From assembly GCA_965153455.1 (NCBI GenBank), contig OZ234501.1, positions 8,804,001 to 8,868,000 of the forward strand: a DNA stretch of 64,000 bases, given 5' to 3'. Under the pieces are notes generated by a model. The model had not been told where the DNA came from. It made no database searches and saw nothing but the letters and a program-made list of their open reading frames with translations. The position numbers were made by a program, and so were the translations under genes. Origin of the DNA: Sphagnum compactum (Eukaryota > Bryophyta > Sphagnopsida > Sphagnales). Of the stretch, positions 10,873-22,090 are shown in pieces (the stretch's first letter is position 1; each line of letters begins with the position of its first letter).

Positions 10873-11594
10873 GTGAACAGGGTAGAAAAGTGAACAGGGT
10901 AGCTATGTGTGAGGTCAGGTCCAGGGAAAAACGAGCAGGAACCAAAAAAAAAAAGTACAATGGTCAGCAGCAAAAAGAAATGGACTGTCATGAACCCCAT
11001 CCGGCGCCGAATGAAAAAACGAAACCCATCCAGTGGACAGAACGGCCAACTGGTGCATTGGTGGCTGTTAATTCACTCTGGCCTGGTCGGCCCATGTGAC
11101 GACGGTCTACCCTGTCTGTACACGGATGTGGACCAAAGATTATTGGGTGGGTTCCGGAACCTGTTGTCGCTGTCCGGGGCGGAAGACTTATAACTTGGGG
11201 ACCCCTGATGACCGGCCAGAGATCAGCCCTTCCCAAAGGAAACGCATGACTGTGTATACGCGTTGTCTGGACTGCAGCCTGTATAGCTGCTGAGTCATCT
11301 ACATAGATAGCGTGCGTGTAATCTACACGGGGTGGACATCTCGTACCCTCAAATCACCATTTAATCCAAGTCAGCCCTTTCTAAACCTCCCTGCCACCAC
11401 CGCCAAGTAACCCTACTAACCACCACGATCTACGACATTTTTTTTGAGACAGGCTAAAGTCCTAAGAAATTCTAGTTTGTAAGAGGATCAAATTTTCAAA
11501 TTCACACTTTGATGTGGAGTGGACCTCATTCAAATACTACCCTGTGCATATTTAGGACTATGTCCCACAGTTTGTGCCCCTCCCATTAATTAGC
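10873..11594. other. GC-richer module of the arms
   Basis: The segment 10.9-11.3 kb is noticeably GC-richer than the repeats beside it. Its complement lies in the right arm in two pieces (20150-20370, and 18.24-18.28 kb onwards to lower coordinates), because the right arm was interrupted between them. Relative to the right arm the left copy carries about 60 extra bases at 11129-11190. Short open frames here occur on both strands and show no family similarity. Confidence 0.45.
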
Positions 11595-12010
11595 CCAGGC
11601 CACAAATGGTGACAAACAGTTTTGGAAATTAAAGTTGTATGCAGCCAATGACAAGGCTCAGGATGCACTCAGCTTTTGTATTTTGGGGTGGGAGGGGGGG
11701 TATCCAGGGATTTTTTTTTCTGTTGTTCCCAATGTGTTCCCATCATATTCACACGAGGTTCCCACCCGGTTCCCAAAGGGCTCGCCAAGTTCCCAATTTG
11801 TTCCCAACAGCACCTCAATTTTATCCCACACAAAGTTGCATTCCCATGTACACAAACTGAAAAGTTGGGGAGCACATTTGATTCTATCTTGCGACTTGGG
11901 GTCCAAAGAGATGTTTCTATTGGGGAGTGCCCAACATTCCAAAAAATTGGTGATGGGTCAATCAATCTGGCCCCTTCCAAAAAACATTTGTCCTTTGTCT
12001 CAGTGTGCCC
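11595..12010 (+). repeat. dispersed element, copy 1
   Basis: About 0.4 kb starting near aaatggtgacaaacagtttt, passing through a G-run and T-run, a block of repeated ttcccaa(t/g) words, and ending with a gggnagtgcccaacattcc and ggtgatgggtcaatcaatct block. Related copies are at 15.36-15.80 kb (+), 17.41-17.83 kb (-) and 38.49-38.97 kb (+). It ends just upstream of the germin gene promoter. Open frames inside it are chance frames. Confidence 0.7.
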
Positions 12011-12150
12011 TATCTCCTACAGTTTCTAGAGCCATTGATTAGAATAGTCCATCACGGGATTGACAAGAACAGTAGACAATTGATTGAATGTGTACACACT
12101 TTTCAACCTCCACCTGTGGCATCCCTTGTACGCCACCTTGGCCATCTCAC

Positions 12151-12157
12151 TATAAAT
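12151..12157 (+). promoter_or_regulatory. TATA box of GLP1
   Basis: TATAAAT, about 200 bases upstream of the GLP1 ATG. The same box in the same context precedes GLP2 and GLP3, which supports a conserved promoter with a 5' UTR of roughly 170 bases. Confidence 0.7.
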
Positions 12158-12353
12158 CCAAACTGCACACTCCTCCATTCCAACTGCAGAGCTCACCGGA
12201 CTCTTCTTCTTACACTGCTTTCCTTGCCTATCAGACGCCTTCGTCCTACACAAGTATTGCTGGCTCAATTGTTTTCTGCCTACCTGGGGTCAAGAATATT
12301 CGCCAACTTTGCTCAATTTGCAGCAGTCTCCCCAACAAGCATTCATCAACATA

Positions 12354-13040
12354 ATGGCTGGGAGCTTTTCAGCTCATGTTCGTCGTGTCACAGTGGCACT
12401 TTTTGTGTTGCAGCTAGCTCTCCTCCCCATGATGGCCATTGCATCAGATGCGGATCCAGAACAAGATTTCTGTGTCGCCGATCCCAACAACCCCACCATC
12501 GTTAACGGTCTGGTTTGCAAGAACCCTGCCCTTGTGAAGGCAAGCGACTTCGTGTTCCATGGCTTGGCCACCCCTGGAAACACCCACGATCCCCTTGGAA
12601 GTTTCGTCACACCAGCAGCTGCAGCTCAGTTCCCGGGCATCAACACTTTGGGCATTTCCATGGCACGACTGGACTTCGCTAAAGGAGGTCTCGTTCCACC
12701 TCATACACACCCTCGGGCCACAGAGATCATTTTCGTGGTGGAGGGTTCTTTGTTCGTTGGTTTCGTGAGCACCAATGAAACACTTTTTGCAACCACGTTG
12801 CAGAAGGGCGATGTGTTTGTGTTCCCGAGAGGTCTTTTGCACTTCGAGCTCAACGTAGGCAACGGTACTGCAACTGCAATTGCAGCCCTGAACAGCCAGA
12901 ACCCAGGTACGCAAATACAGGCAGTAGCGTTATTCAATTCCGGCATCAGCGAGGTGGTCTTGGAAAAAGCATTCGGATTGGGTGAAAAGGCAGTCCAAAA
13001 GATCGAGTACGCAGTCGAAGCTGCTAATAAGAAACCTTGA
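12354..13040 (+). CDS. germin-like protein GLP1 (secreted cupin)
   Basis: Single-exon gene of 228 codons. Residues 1-30 form a signal peptide (basic VRR, then a VALFVLQLALL core, cleavage likely after AIA), so the product should be secreted to the apoplast. Mature germin features follow: a Cys pair (C40, C55) for the N-terminal disulfide and a cupin barrel. Box 1 has H117, H119 and E124, and box 2 has H163; these are the four metal ligands that bind Mn in germins. N-glycosylation sequons are at N141 (NET) and N170 (NGT). Germins act as oxalate oxidase or superoxide dismutase; germin-like proteins vary, so the reaction is not settled. The ATG at 12354 starts the signal peptide directly; upstream in-frame codons lack an ATG. 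The length is typical. The protein is identical to GLP2, its convergent partner in the palindrome. Confidence 0.95.
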   Translation: MAGSFSAHVRRVTVALFVLQLALLPMMAIASDADPEQDFCVADPNNPTIVNGLVCKNPALVKASDFVFHGLATPGNTHDPLGSFVTPAAAAQFPGINTLGISMARLDFAKGGLVPPHTHPRATEIIFVVEGSLFVGFVSTNETLFATTLQKGDVFVFPRGLLHFELNVGNGTATAIAALNSQNPGTQIQAVALFNSGISEVVLEKAFGLGEKAVQKIEYAVEAANKKP

Positions 13041-13219
13041 ATCAAAGGTCATATATATTCGTACATACTTTATGTCTATAGATGTTGCATGAGATGCAAC
13101 CTTTAAATTATTCTGTAGGATTGTCTATGGCACTGCATCAAATTTTGTGCAGGGCATCAGATTCAGTATCCCACTTGACATGAAAGTGGTTGAGTTGACT
13201 GTCATGCAATTCAATTCTC

Positions 13220-13225
13220 AATAAA
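13220..13225 (+). terminator. putative poly(A) signal of GLP1
   Basis: AATAAA 180 bases after the stop codon, conserved in context with GLP2 and GLP3. Confidence 0.5.
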
Positions 13226-13360
13226 GTTTCTCTTTTGAAGTATTTCGTGCATGGGTACAAACCTTGTGGCCTCTGGCCATTAGCGGAACATGGATTGGTG
13301 TTGTGTCCGTGTAGAATGTTCCATGCATACGCGCAATTGCTTTGAAATCTAACAAAAGAG

Positions 13361-15354
13361 GACTGTTGGGAAACCCAATATTGGGCACAGGTAAATCGTT
13401 GACCCACCAATATTTTGTTGGCGAGTAATTTCCCAAGAGAGATCCACCAGTAATGGGTGTGTATGTCCTTCATGCAGACATGTCCACTCACAAATGAAAG
13501 AGAAAATGTATGCTTCACTCAGTTGGAATAAAAACATTTCTTATCCTTTGGGTTGCCATACTTGGGTTTCATGTATTGCAAGTTTACTTTTAATTGAGGG
13601 TGGGGAATTGTTTTGAAATGTGGACAAAAAGGTCATACATGGAAGGATAATCTTGGAACTCGTGTAAATTCCCACATTTTGCAACTTTGATTTGTTGTTG
13701 ATGGAATCTCTTACTCAACTTATTGATAAGATTCTGCGTCTTGCATTTTATTTATATTATTTTCCTTTTAACCTAAGAGCCAGCAATATTGTTTCCAATT
13801 TTCTGATGTTGCATCATTGGCAGGCATCCCAAGAGGGATTTAGCATTAAATGGCAACAGGTTTTTAGATCATGTCTAAGTAGTTTAAAAACTGGTTGTAA
13901 AACTGCTACCAAATTAAAATGAACATCCAAATGTGGGAGAGGGTTTTCAATTTTCTTTTGAAATTTGACCATTTCTAGCAGAAAAAGGAATATTGCCACA
14001 AAATATTCCTGTTTCATTTTTCACATTTTGACAAAATTTGGCACCAAAAGAACATAGCTTAGAACAAGACTGTTACCTTGTACCCTTGGAAGCTACGTAG
14101 CTTGTGCTACCGGTTGGCATTTTAATGGTCACTAACACGTGTGAGAAGTTTAGTTTTGCTGAATTTCTATGTGGCAATCAAAGAGTTGATGTAGTCCACA
14201 AAATATTCTCAGGAAAATGTTGGTTTCCATTATTATATCAAGATTTGGTCAAGCCTACGGTCACATGTAGAATAATAGGCATCATGTGTAGGGGTCCTTG
14301 TCATCTTCCAAATTTGATTAAAACCAAAAATGCTATTCATGGACAAATGATGGAGTAAACTTGATGACACAATAATTTTGTGTGGTGAAATTATAGACAT
14401 TGACTAATATTATATTGTTGGTGTTTGGCTCTCTGATGGTTTTCATAGAGTCAAAGGCAATTTGTCCAATGCAAACAATTTATGTAATATTTCTTAAATT
14501 GGTGATTGTCAAATTTTGAACATATTTTTTTGGCAATCCTAATATTCTGAACATATTTATTTTGGTGAGACACAGTTAACTAGGAGTTGAGCCAATGTCC
14601 ATTACCCGTATAATGTGAGTTGGTCAAGCCACAGGTTTCATAATTTAATGAAATGTAAGTTTCCTCAACAGGATAGAACCCTGACCACAAAGGTCTTGCC
14701 CATGCAATAGGTACGTTCTACAACCTGTTAAAAATGACCCCCAACTTTGAAGCACCTACAGAAGAACACCCACAGTTTGGTACCTTGCTCATGATCAATA
14801 TTGAACAATTTTTTTACTCACCATATCACTTGCCAAACCCAAGGGTGCATCAAAGGGTAACCAAATTGTCAATTGAATTTAAAAGTCATAATAAAATAAA
14901 TGTCCAATTTTTTCCATGACCCACATTTGATTGTTTGACTTAGAAATAGATAGATAGTCTATAGCACATGAAGTCAAGTATATGAAATTTAAGCAGTAGG
15001 ATTGTTTTGAGACTTTTGGTTTTGAAAGATTGGCTATATTTGAAATTTTTGGTTGCTTCTGGTAGTATTGTGCATTAGTTGATTAAAAAGGTGAAGTAGA
15101 TCAAAATGAAAAGGTATATAATGTTATTCTTTCTTGGACCTTCAAGATCCTATCCATGATTCACAAAAAATCATAAAGAAAAATATGTAAAATGTACAAG
15201 AAGCAAGAATATTATTAGTAAAATATCTCACACAAATAAGTCTGAATCAAGTCATTAAATTTTTTGGGAATACATATATAAGCCGTAAGACGGTTCATTA
15301 ATAGACGGCCTTAGTCCCAAATCAATATGTAAAAATCAAGTACATACAAGCCAA
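13361..15354. other. palindrome spacer, GLP1-side flank
   Basis: The part 13361-14168 continues the homology between the GLP1 and GLP3 units (matching 30295-31090), and 14400-15354 matches 37490-38490. It is therefore the old downstream flank of GLP1 and lacks an inverted copy on the GLP2 side. About 235 bases (14168-14400) have no clear counterpart near GLP3. No gene is supportable. Confidence 0.65.
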
Positions 15355-15800
15355 TAAGGGGGGGGGGGGGTCTTTTGTTTTTTTTTTTTTTTTGTCTCCT
15401 CCCAACATGTTCCCAATGTGGTCCCATCAAGTTCCCATCACGTTCCCAAGTTCCCAATGTGTTCCCTAGGACTTTCCCGATTACACCTCGATTTTATCCC
15501 ACATTGTTTGGCCATAGTTCAACTTCCAAGTATATAAGTTGTAAATGGGGGCCTAAAGGGAAGCAGGACTATGTGTCTATTTGGGGAAGAAGGCTACGCT
15601 TCTATTTTGGGCAGTGCCCAAAGTTCCAAAATTAATGGCCATGGGCCAATGAATGTGGATCTTTCTGGGAAGAAAAAAACTGGACTATGCTTCTATTTTG
15701 GGGAGGGAAGCATGTCTAGGCTTCTCTGCTGGGCAGTGCCCAATGTTCCAAAAATATTGGTGATGGGCCAATCAATGTGGCTCCTTCTCAAAGAGAAAAG
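15355..15800 (+). repeat. dispersed element, copy 2
   Basis: Starts with a G-run and T-run, then tcccaatgtgntcccatca words, and ends with two copies of a gggcagtgcccaa(t/a)gttcc block followed by a nnatgggccaat block. It matches 38.49-38.97 kb closely, and 11.6-12.0 kb and 17.4-17.8 kb more loosely. Confidence 0.7.
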
Positions 15801-16058
15801 GAAAAACTCCAGGGGTGCACCCCCCCTCCTAATTAATAGTAGCAAAAATAAGTACCCCCCGTTTTATGTGCCAGATAGGATGAATATTCAAGACAAGACT
15901 AAATATTCACCAATTGGGTAGGATACAGAGAACTGGATACCAAATGTTTTTTCCTAACCAAGTTAGACAAAGTATTTTTAGCCCTCAATTTATTGGTAGT
16001 TTAGCTAAGTAAAGATGGACTTACCCACCCCATAGTAGTTTCCACCAGAGGTCCTCTT
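15801..16058. other. palindrome spacer, inner end at GLP2 side
   Basis: Sequence without a counterpart elsewhere in the window. It links the GLP1 downstream flank to the inner end of the right arm. No features seen. Confidence 0.4.
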
Positions 16059-16193
16059 CTCTTTTGTTGGATTTCAAAGCAATTGCGCGTATGCATGGAA
16101 CATTCTACACGGACACAACACCAATCCATGTTCCGCTAATGGCCAGAGGCCACAAGGTTTGTACCCATGCACGAAATACTTCAAAAGAGAAAC

Positions 16194-16199
16194 TTTATT
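16194..16199 (-). terminator. putative poly(A) signal of GLP2
   Basis: AATAAA on the minus strand, mirror of the GLP1 signal. Confidence 0.5.
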
Positions 16200-16378
16200 G
16201 AGAATTGAATTGCATGACAGTCAATTCAACCACTTTCATGTCAAGTGGGATACTGAATCTGATGCCCTGCACAAAATTTGCTGCAGTGCCATAGACAATC
16301 CTACAGAATAATTTAAAGGTTGCATCTCATGCAACATCTATAGACATAAAGTATGTACGAATATATATGACCTTTGAT

Positions 16379-17065
16379 TCAAGGTTTCTTATTAGCAGCT
16401 TCGACTGCGTACTCGATCTTTTGGACTGCCTTTTCACCCAATCCGAATGCTTTTTCCAAGACCACCTCGCTGATGCCGGAATTGAATAACGCTACTGCCT
16501 GTATTTGCGTACCTGGGTTCTGGCTGTTCAGGGCTGCAATTGCAGTTGCAGTACCGTTGCCTACGTTGAGCTCGAAGTGCAAAAGACCTCTCGGGAACAC
16601 AAACACATCGCCCTTCTGCAACGTGGTTGCAAAAAGTGTTTCATTGGTGCTCACGAAACCAACGAACAAAGAACCCTCCACCACGAAAATGATCTCTGTG
16701 GCCCGAGGGTGTGTATGAGGTGGAACGAGACCTCCTTTAGCGAAGTCCAGTCGTGCCATGGAAATGCCCAAAGTGTTGATGCCCGGGAACTGAGCTGCAG
16801 CTGCTGGTGTGACGAAACTTCCAAGGGGATCGTGGGTGTTTCCAGGGGTGGCCAAGCCATGGAACACGAAGTCGCTTGCCTTCACAAGGGCAGGGTTCTT
16901 GCAGACCAGACCGTTAACGATGGTGGGGTTGTTGGGATCGGCGACACAGAAGTCTTGTTCTGGGTCCGCATCTGATGCAATGGCCATCATGGGGAGGAGA
17001 GCTAGCTGCAACACAAAAAGTGCCACTGTGACACGACGAACATGAGCTGAAAAGCTCCCAGCCAT
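16379..17065 (-). CDS. germin-like protein GLP2 (secreted cupin)
   Basis: Inverted twin of GLP1: single exon, 228 codons, protein identical in every residue. It has a signal peptide at 1-30, disulfide cysteines C40 and C55, Mn-ligand set H117, H119, E124, H163, and sequons at N141 and N170. The coding DNA differs from GLP1 at only a few silent sites (for example near the DADPEQDFC codons). The gene points toward GLP1, so the pair is convergent with 3.3 kb between stop codons. Promoter and TATA box are duplicated with it, so expression may resemble GLP1, although the sequence farther upstream differs where the right arm was interrupted at about 18.28 kb. Expected to be an apoplastic Mn cupin; enzyme activity is uncertain. 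Confidence 0.95.
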   Translation of the reverse strand: MAGSFSAHVRRVTVALFVLQLALLPMMAIASDADPEQDFCVADPNNPTIVNGLVCKNPALVKASDFVFHGLATPGNTHDPLGSFVTPAAAAQFPGINTLGISMARLDFAKGGLVPPHTHPRATEIIFVVEGSLFVGFVSTNETLFATTLQKGDVFVFPRGLLHFELNVGNGTATAIAALNSQNPGTQIQAVALFNSGISEVVLEKAFGLGEKAVQKIEYAVEAANKKP

Positions 17066-17261
17066 TATGTTGATGAATGCTTGTTGGGGAGACTGCTGCA
17101 AATTGAGCAAAGTTAGCGAATATTCTTGACCCCAGGTAGGCAGAAAACAATTGAGCCAGCAATACTTGTGCAGGACGAAGGCGTCTGATAGGCAAGGAAA
17201 GCAGTGTAAGAAGAAGAGTCCGGTGAGCTCTGCAGTTGGAATGGAGGAGTGTGCAGTTTGG

Positions 17262-17268
17262 ATTTATA
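17262..17268 (-). promoter_or_regulatory. TATA box of GLP2
   Basis: TATAAAT on the minus strand about 200 bases upstream of the GLP2 start, same context as GLP1. Confidence 0.7.
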
Positions 17269-17407
17269 GTGAGATGGCCAAGGTGGCGTACAAGGGATGC
17301 CACAGGTGGAGGTTGAAAAGTGTGTACACATTCAATCAAGTGTCTACTGTTCTCGTCAATCCCGTGATGGACCATTCTAATCAATGGCTCTAGAAACTGT
17401 AGGAGAT

Positions 17408-17830
17408 AGTGGCACACTGAGACAAAGGACAAATGTTTTTTGGAAGGGGCCAGATTGATTGACCCATCACCAATTTTTTGGAATGTTGGGCACTCCCCAA
17501 TAGAAACATCTCTTTGGACCCCAAGTCGCAAGATAGAATCAAATGTGCTCCCCAACTTTTCAGTTTGTGTACATGGGAATGCAACTTTGTGTGGGATAAA
17601 ATTGAGGTGCTGTTGGGAACAAATTGGGAACTTGGCGAGCCCTTTGGGAACCGGGTGGGAACCTCGTGTGAATATGATGGGAACACATTGGGAACAACAG
17701 AAAAAAAAATCCCTGGATACCCCCCCTCCCACCCCAAAATACAAAAGCTGAGTGCATCCTGAGCCTTGTCATTGGCTGCATACAACTTTAATTTCCAAAA
17801 CTGTTTGTCACCATTTGTGGCCTGGGCTAA
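17408..17830 (-). repeat. dispersed element, copy 3
   Basis: Mirror image of copy 1 within the right arm, almost identical to it. It was duplicated with the arm rather than inserted separately. Confidence 0.7.
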
Positions 17831-18299
17831 TTAATGGGAGGGGCACAAACTGTGGGACATAGTCCTAAATATGCACAGGGTAGTATTTGAATGAGGTCCA
17901 CTCCACATCAAAGTGTGAATTTGAAAATTTGATCCTCTTACAAACTAGAATTTCTTAGGACTTTAGCCTGTCTCAAAAAAAATGTCGTAGATCGTGGTGG
18001 TTAGTAGGGTTACTTGGCGGTGGTGGCAGGGAGGTTTAGAAAGGGCTGACTTGGATTAAATGGTGATTTGAGGGTACGAGATGTCCACCCCGTGTAGATT
18101 ACACGCACGCTATCTATGTAGATGACTCAGCAGCTATACAGGCTGCAGTCCAGACAACGCGTATACACAGTCATGCGTTTCCTTTGGGAAGGGCTGATCT
18201 CTGGCCGGTCATCAGGGGTCCCCAAGTTATAAGTCTTCCGCCCCAGACAGGGTAGACCGTCACCACATGGGCCGACCATTTGCACACGTGTAAAACCAA

Positions 18300-18560
18300 A
18301 ATATAGGGTAAAAATTATAAGTTCATTAGTTAAAAAGTAGGGTGCATTTTATTCAAATAATCAAATTAATTATAATATAAGGTATGTAATAATTTGAAGT
18401 AATGGATTATAATTAATATAGGGTGGCTTTAATATGTACATATTAAAAATAATAATAATAATAGTGTGATAAAAATAGGTTGGGCAATTATTTAATACCC
18501 TTTTAAAAATGGTTGTTTGATGCATGTAGATCCCAAAATTTACACTAAGTGCCCCCCAGC
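18300..18560 (+). repeat. dispersed repeat shared with 56.29-56.58 kb
   Basis: Shares a long word order with 56285-56575: aaaattataagtt, then tagggt(g/a)cattntattca, then an aattataatataag/gg word, then aatggattataattaatata, then a tagatcccaaanttnacant word and aagtg(c/t)ccccc at the end. A moderately diverged, non-coding AT-rich family in the same orientation at both sites. Confidence 0.75.
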
Positions 18561-19352
18561 CCCCAAGGTTTGTAAGTTGGATTCGTTCCATTATTGAATC
18601 AGTGGTTGCCAAATCTATGTTGGGATTTGGTTGTTGATTTTGCAAATTAATAAAGATTATTTTTTATGTAAGTACATTATTATGGGTATGAAATAATTAG
18701 GGATTGTAGATCGTCATTGTTGCCACGTTAAGACAATTTCATCAAATTGTTGAACATGTTTGTTATTGCCACCATGGTTAGTGTTCTTGCCCATTGCTAG
18801 GTCAAGGTTTGTGTGACACTTGGTGAGTGGTTAGGGTATGGATGAGTCCCTTTGCACAACTAATTTGGTTGCAATTAGATGTCGATCATTGGTTTCTACC
18901 CATCATGTTGCATCCATGTTTGGTGCATTCACCACTTCATTTCTAGTAGGTTGCATTTGGTGCAAATTGTGCATTTGTGAAGGTTCTAACACAAGTTGAT
19001 GTATAAGTTAAAAAACTTATGATGATTATTCTTGACATTTCTTAAAATAAACATATTTTAGAAAAGTATTTGCATTATTTTTTATGATAAAATCAAATTG
19101 ATTCTTTCTAGTAATCATATTTTTTGTAGAAGAATCTGTTACAAATTGGACGTTTGGTTTCCTTCAAAAATTCGACACTAACTTCAACCTATTCCCTAAT
19201 GATTTCAAACTCAATAAAAAAACAACAATACTATCTTAAAAATTGCACAATATAATAAAAAACGTAGTACAAAATAGAATTTGCAAGCATTAATGTTTTT
19301 CAATTTTGATCTACTTCTTGATGAACATAACCAAAAATTTTGAATGTGAATA

Positions 19353-19711
19353 CTTTGAATTCTAATCCATTCCATGCTTGCTAAATGTTAACATATTGCA
19401 TTGCAACTGATAATAATCATTTTGAAGGACCATGGAAGATAATTTGCTGATAAGGGTAGAAAACATTCACTAACTAAAGTTTGACGGGCTACATGATTAA
19501 AATTTGAGGCTAAATTCCATTTTCCCTTGGCCTTTGAATTTTAATCCATTGCATGCTTGCTAAATGTTAACATATTGAGTTGCAGCTGATAACAATCATT
19601 TTGAAGGACCATGGAAGAAAATTTGCTGATAAGGATAAAAAACATTCACTGTCTATAGTTTGACGGGCTACATGATTAAAATTTGAGGCTAAACTCCATT
19701 TTCCCCTGGCC
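19353..19711. repeat. 179-bp tandem duplication
   Basis: Two adjacent copies starting at 19353 and 19532, sharing long blocks such as ttgaaggaccatggaaga and gtttgacgggctacatg. About 90% identity by eye. Confidence 0.85.
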
Positions 19712-20399
19712 AAAAATACACAATTGGAATATAGCTGAAGATATACCATAATACCCACTTCAACATGTGTTTGTCGAATAATTAATTAATTAATTTCAGA
19801 ATTCCATTTCCACAATTGATATATTCTCAAATATTCCATCGGATTCTTTATTTGTTTTTCAGAAGAAAATTTCTGATTTTTTTTCCAAAATTTCAACATT
19901 TCTAAAAATACTATTGTTAGTGTTGAACTCGCCCAAGTACTACAATATTCAAATTCAGCCCCTTGAAATATTCATACCCTCTCATTTCTCAGCCAAGATG
20001 AACCAGCACCCATACTAGTACCATACCAAGTTTTGGATTGATGGCGGTCACTTAGAGTTTCTCCACCAGCGCTTGGTATGTGACCTTGCCCTAGAAATCT
20101 TGGATCAGGTACAGCGATCAGTCCAATTCTGTGAAAGACTCATGCTCAGCTTCCAGGGCCAGAGTGAACCGGCAGACACCAATGCACCAGTTGGCTGTTC
20201 TGTCCACTGGATGGGTTGCATTTTTTCATTCGGTGCCGGATGGGGTTCATCATAGTCCATTTCTTTTTGCTGCTGACCACTGTACTTTTTTTTTTTTTTT
20301 TTTTTGTTCTTGGCCGTTTTTCCTGGACCTGACCTCACACATAGCTACCGTGCTCACTTTCCTACCTTCATAAGTATTGCACCAACCTTGGTACGTTAT

Positions 20400-20530
20400 T
20401 TATTATCCCCTATAGACACAGCTACCTTAATAACTAGTTATCCTACTGACTTAGCTACTGTACTAACCACCTACCCTACTAACCTAGCTACTCTATTAAT
20501 TACATACCCTACTAACTTAACCATTAGGTT
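20400..20530. repeat. right-arm version of the 41-bp repeats
   Basis: Diverged complement of 10740-10872, with repeated taccctactaac and ctagctact words. Fewer regular units than on the left. Confidence 0.6.
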
Positions 20531-21569
20531 TAGGGTTGAGACACATAAATTAATTAATAAGTTTTTCACAAATGTATAGTAATTAATCTAAAGTAGGCTA
20601 AATTTGGGGGGAAAATTTTAGGGTTTACACATATGTGAAGTAATACAATTGTATTTTATATCTTCTTCAAAAAGAGCGGAAAAATTAGGTTGAAAAGATC
20701 ACATAAAGGTAAAAGACATATCTTCTCTTTTGGTTTTGTATGACATTTATTTGATTATTTTTAAAGATTAACGTATTTTCTTTCAGTTAATAAATATTTA
20801 TAGTTTAAAACATTTGAATTTTGGTTTTTTAATTTTTTCCTATGTTCTTTTAAATTTGTTTATTTTGCATTATATGATTTGTATAGCTTGTATAGTTTTT
20901 TGGGTTTAAGGCATATATCACTAAGACTTTTTTTTGTTAGGATTGTAATAAGGCTTATGACAAAATATCATTTGGATTTGTAGGGTTATGATTTATGATT
21001 TAGTGTATAGGAATTTGGTTCATATGTTTCAGAACTAATATTTTACCTTAATAAATGTCTCAATTACTAATCAAAATTGTTGCCATTAGCACTAAGAATT
21101 TTGTTTTAGAATCAATTTTGTATGGAGGAAACCATAGCCCAAATTCTTTGAACATCATGTATTCAACACACACCTGAAATCTAATATGGCACAAAGGTTA
21201 TTATTGTTTCCAAGTAATAAACACAAAATGTGTGAAATGAAAAAACACAAGATAATGATAATATTAGTGTTAAATGCAGGTATTGTAACTAGGCCCCAAA
21301 ATCCCAGTTGCTAAAAGTAAGTACAAGTGCAAGTATTGCAATTATGCCCCAAAATTCCAGTTGGTAAAGGTAAGTACGGATGTAGGTATTGCAACGAAAC
21401 CCCAAAATTTTAGTTGGTAAAGGTAAGTATAAGTTTGGGTATTTCAAGTTGAAATGAAAAAACAAGCCTAAATGCAATACCCACGTTTCAAAAAAACCCA
21501 TTTAAATGGTTTGGATACCCTTAAGTGAAGACCTAGCCCTAAACACAATATGCATATACAAAGTTACTT
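20531..21569. other. AT-rich part of right arm
   Basis: Complement of about 9.4-10.44 kb, including three ccccaaaattccagttggta words at 21293-21420. No gene. Confidence 0.5.
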
Positions 21570-22090
21570 TGAAATAACCCAACCCTAAATGCAATATCTA
21601 CACTTTGGGTCACTCCGAAAGGACACATGTAGGGTTTAAGTTTTCTTTATATGAAGATCTTACCCTAAATGCAATACCTGCATTTTGGGTCACTTTGAAA
21701 GTACGCATGTGGGGTTTAAGCCTCTTTATATGAAGATCCTACCCTAAATGCAATACCTGCATTCTAAGTCACTTCGAAAGTACGCATGTGGGGTTTAAGC
21801 TTTCTTTATATGAAGATCCTACCCTAAATGCAATACCTGCATTATGGGTCACTCCGAAAATATGCATGTGGGGTTTAAGCCTCTTTATATGAAGATCCTA
21901 CCCTAAATGCAATACTTGCATTGTGGGCCATTCCGAAAGTACGCATGTGGGGTTTAAGCTTCTCTATATGAAGATCTACCCTAAATGCAATACCTGCATT
22001 GTGGGTCACTCCAAAAGTACACATGTGGGGTTTAAGGCTTCATATGAAGATCCTACCCTAAATGCAATACTTGCATTTTGGGTCACTCTA
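21570..22090. repeat. 77-bp tandem repeats, right arm
   Basis: About seven units containing gatcctaccctaaatgcaat, acctgcatt and tacgcatgtggggtttaag. Complement of the left-arm array, with more copies. Each unit has CCCTAAA, the complement of the plant telomere motif. Confidence 0.85.

Larger units (their letters stand above)
7828..13360 (+). repeat. left arm of the large inverted duplication
   Basis: Read 5' to 3', this arm matches the reverse complement of 16059-25140. Outer anchor: the sequence from 7828 (catgcatccatttttgtac) equals the complement of the sequence ending at 25140. Inner anchor: homology stops after aacaaaagag at 13360, whose complement begins at 16059. From outside in the arm holds 53-bp repeats, AT-rich sequence, 77-bp repeats, 41-bp repeats, a short GC-richer module (about 10.9-11.3 kb), a dispersed element (about 11.6-12.0 kb) and GLP1. 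The inner 2.2 kb are almost identical to the other arm; the outer part is clearly more diverged and differs by indels. Confidence 0.88.
18280..20157. other. segment unique to the right arm, likely an insertion
   Basis: Left-arm sequence is contiguous across 11.09-11.10 kb, while the right arm is split here by about 1.88 kb. The segment holds a dispersed repeat (18300-18560) and a 179-bp tandem duplication (19353-19711). No transposase or target-site duplication could be recognised, so the mechanism is unknown; loss from the left arm is the alternative. Confidence 0.6.

Noticed and set aside
11635-12042. Open frames of 100-135 codons in the dispersed element (and mirrored at 17390-17785)
   Set aside because: They run through G- and T-runs and repeat words, differ in frame between copies, and break in copies 2 and 4.
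12444-12914. Long open frames opposite to and overlapping the GLP genes (also 16505-16975 and 29371-29841)
   Set aside because: They mirror the codon bias of the germin genes and recur only because the genes are duplicated; there is no start context or domain.
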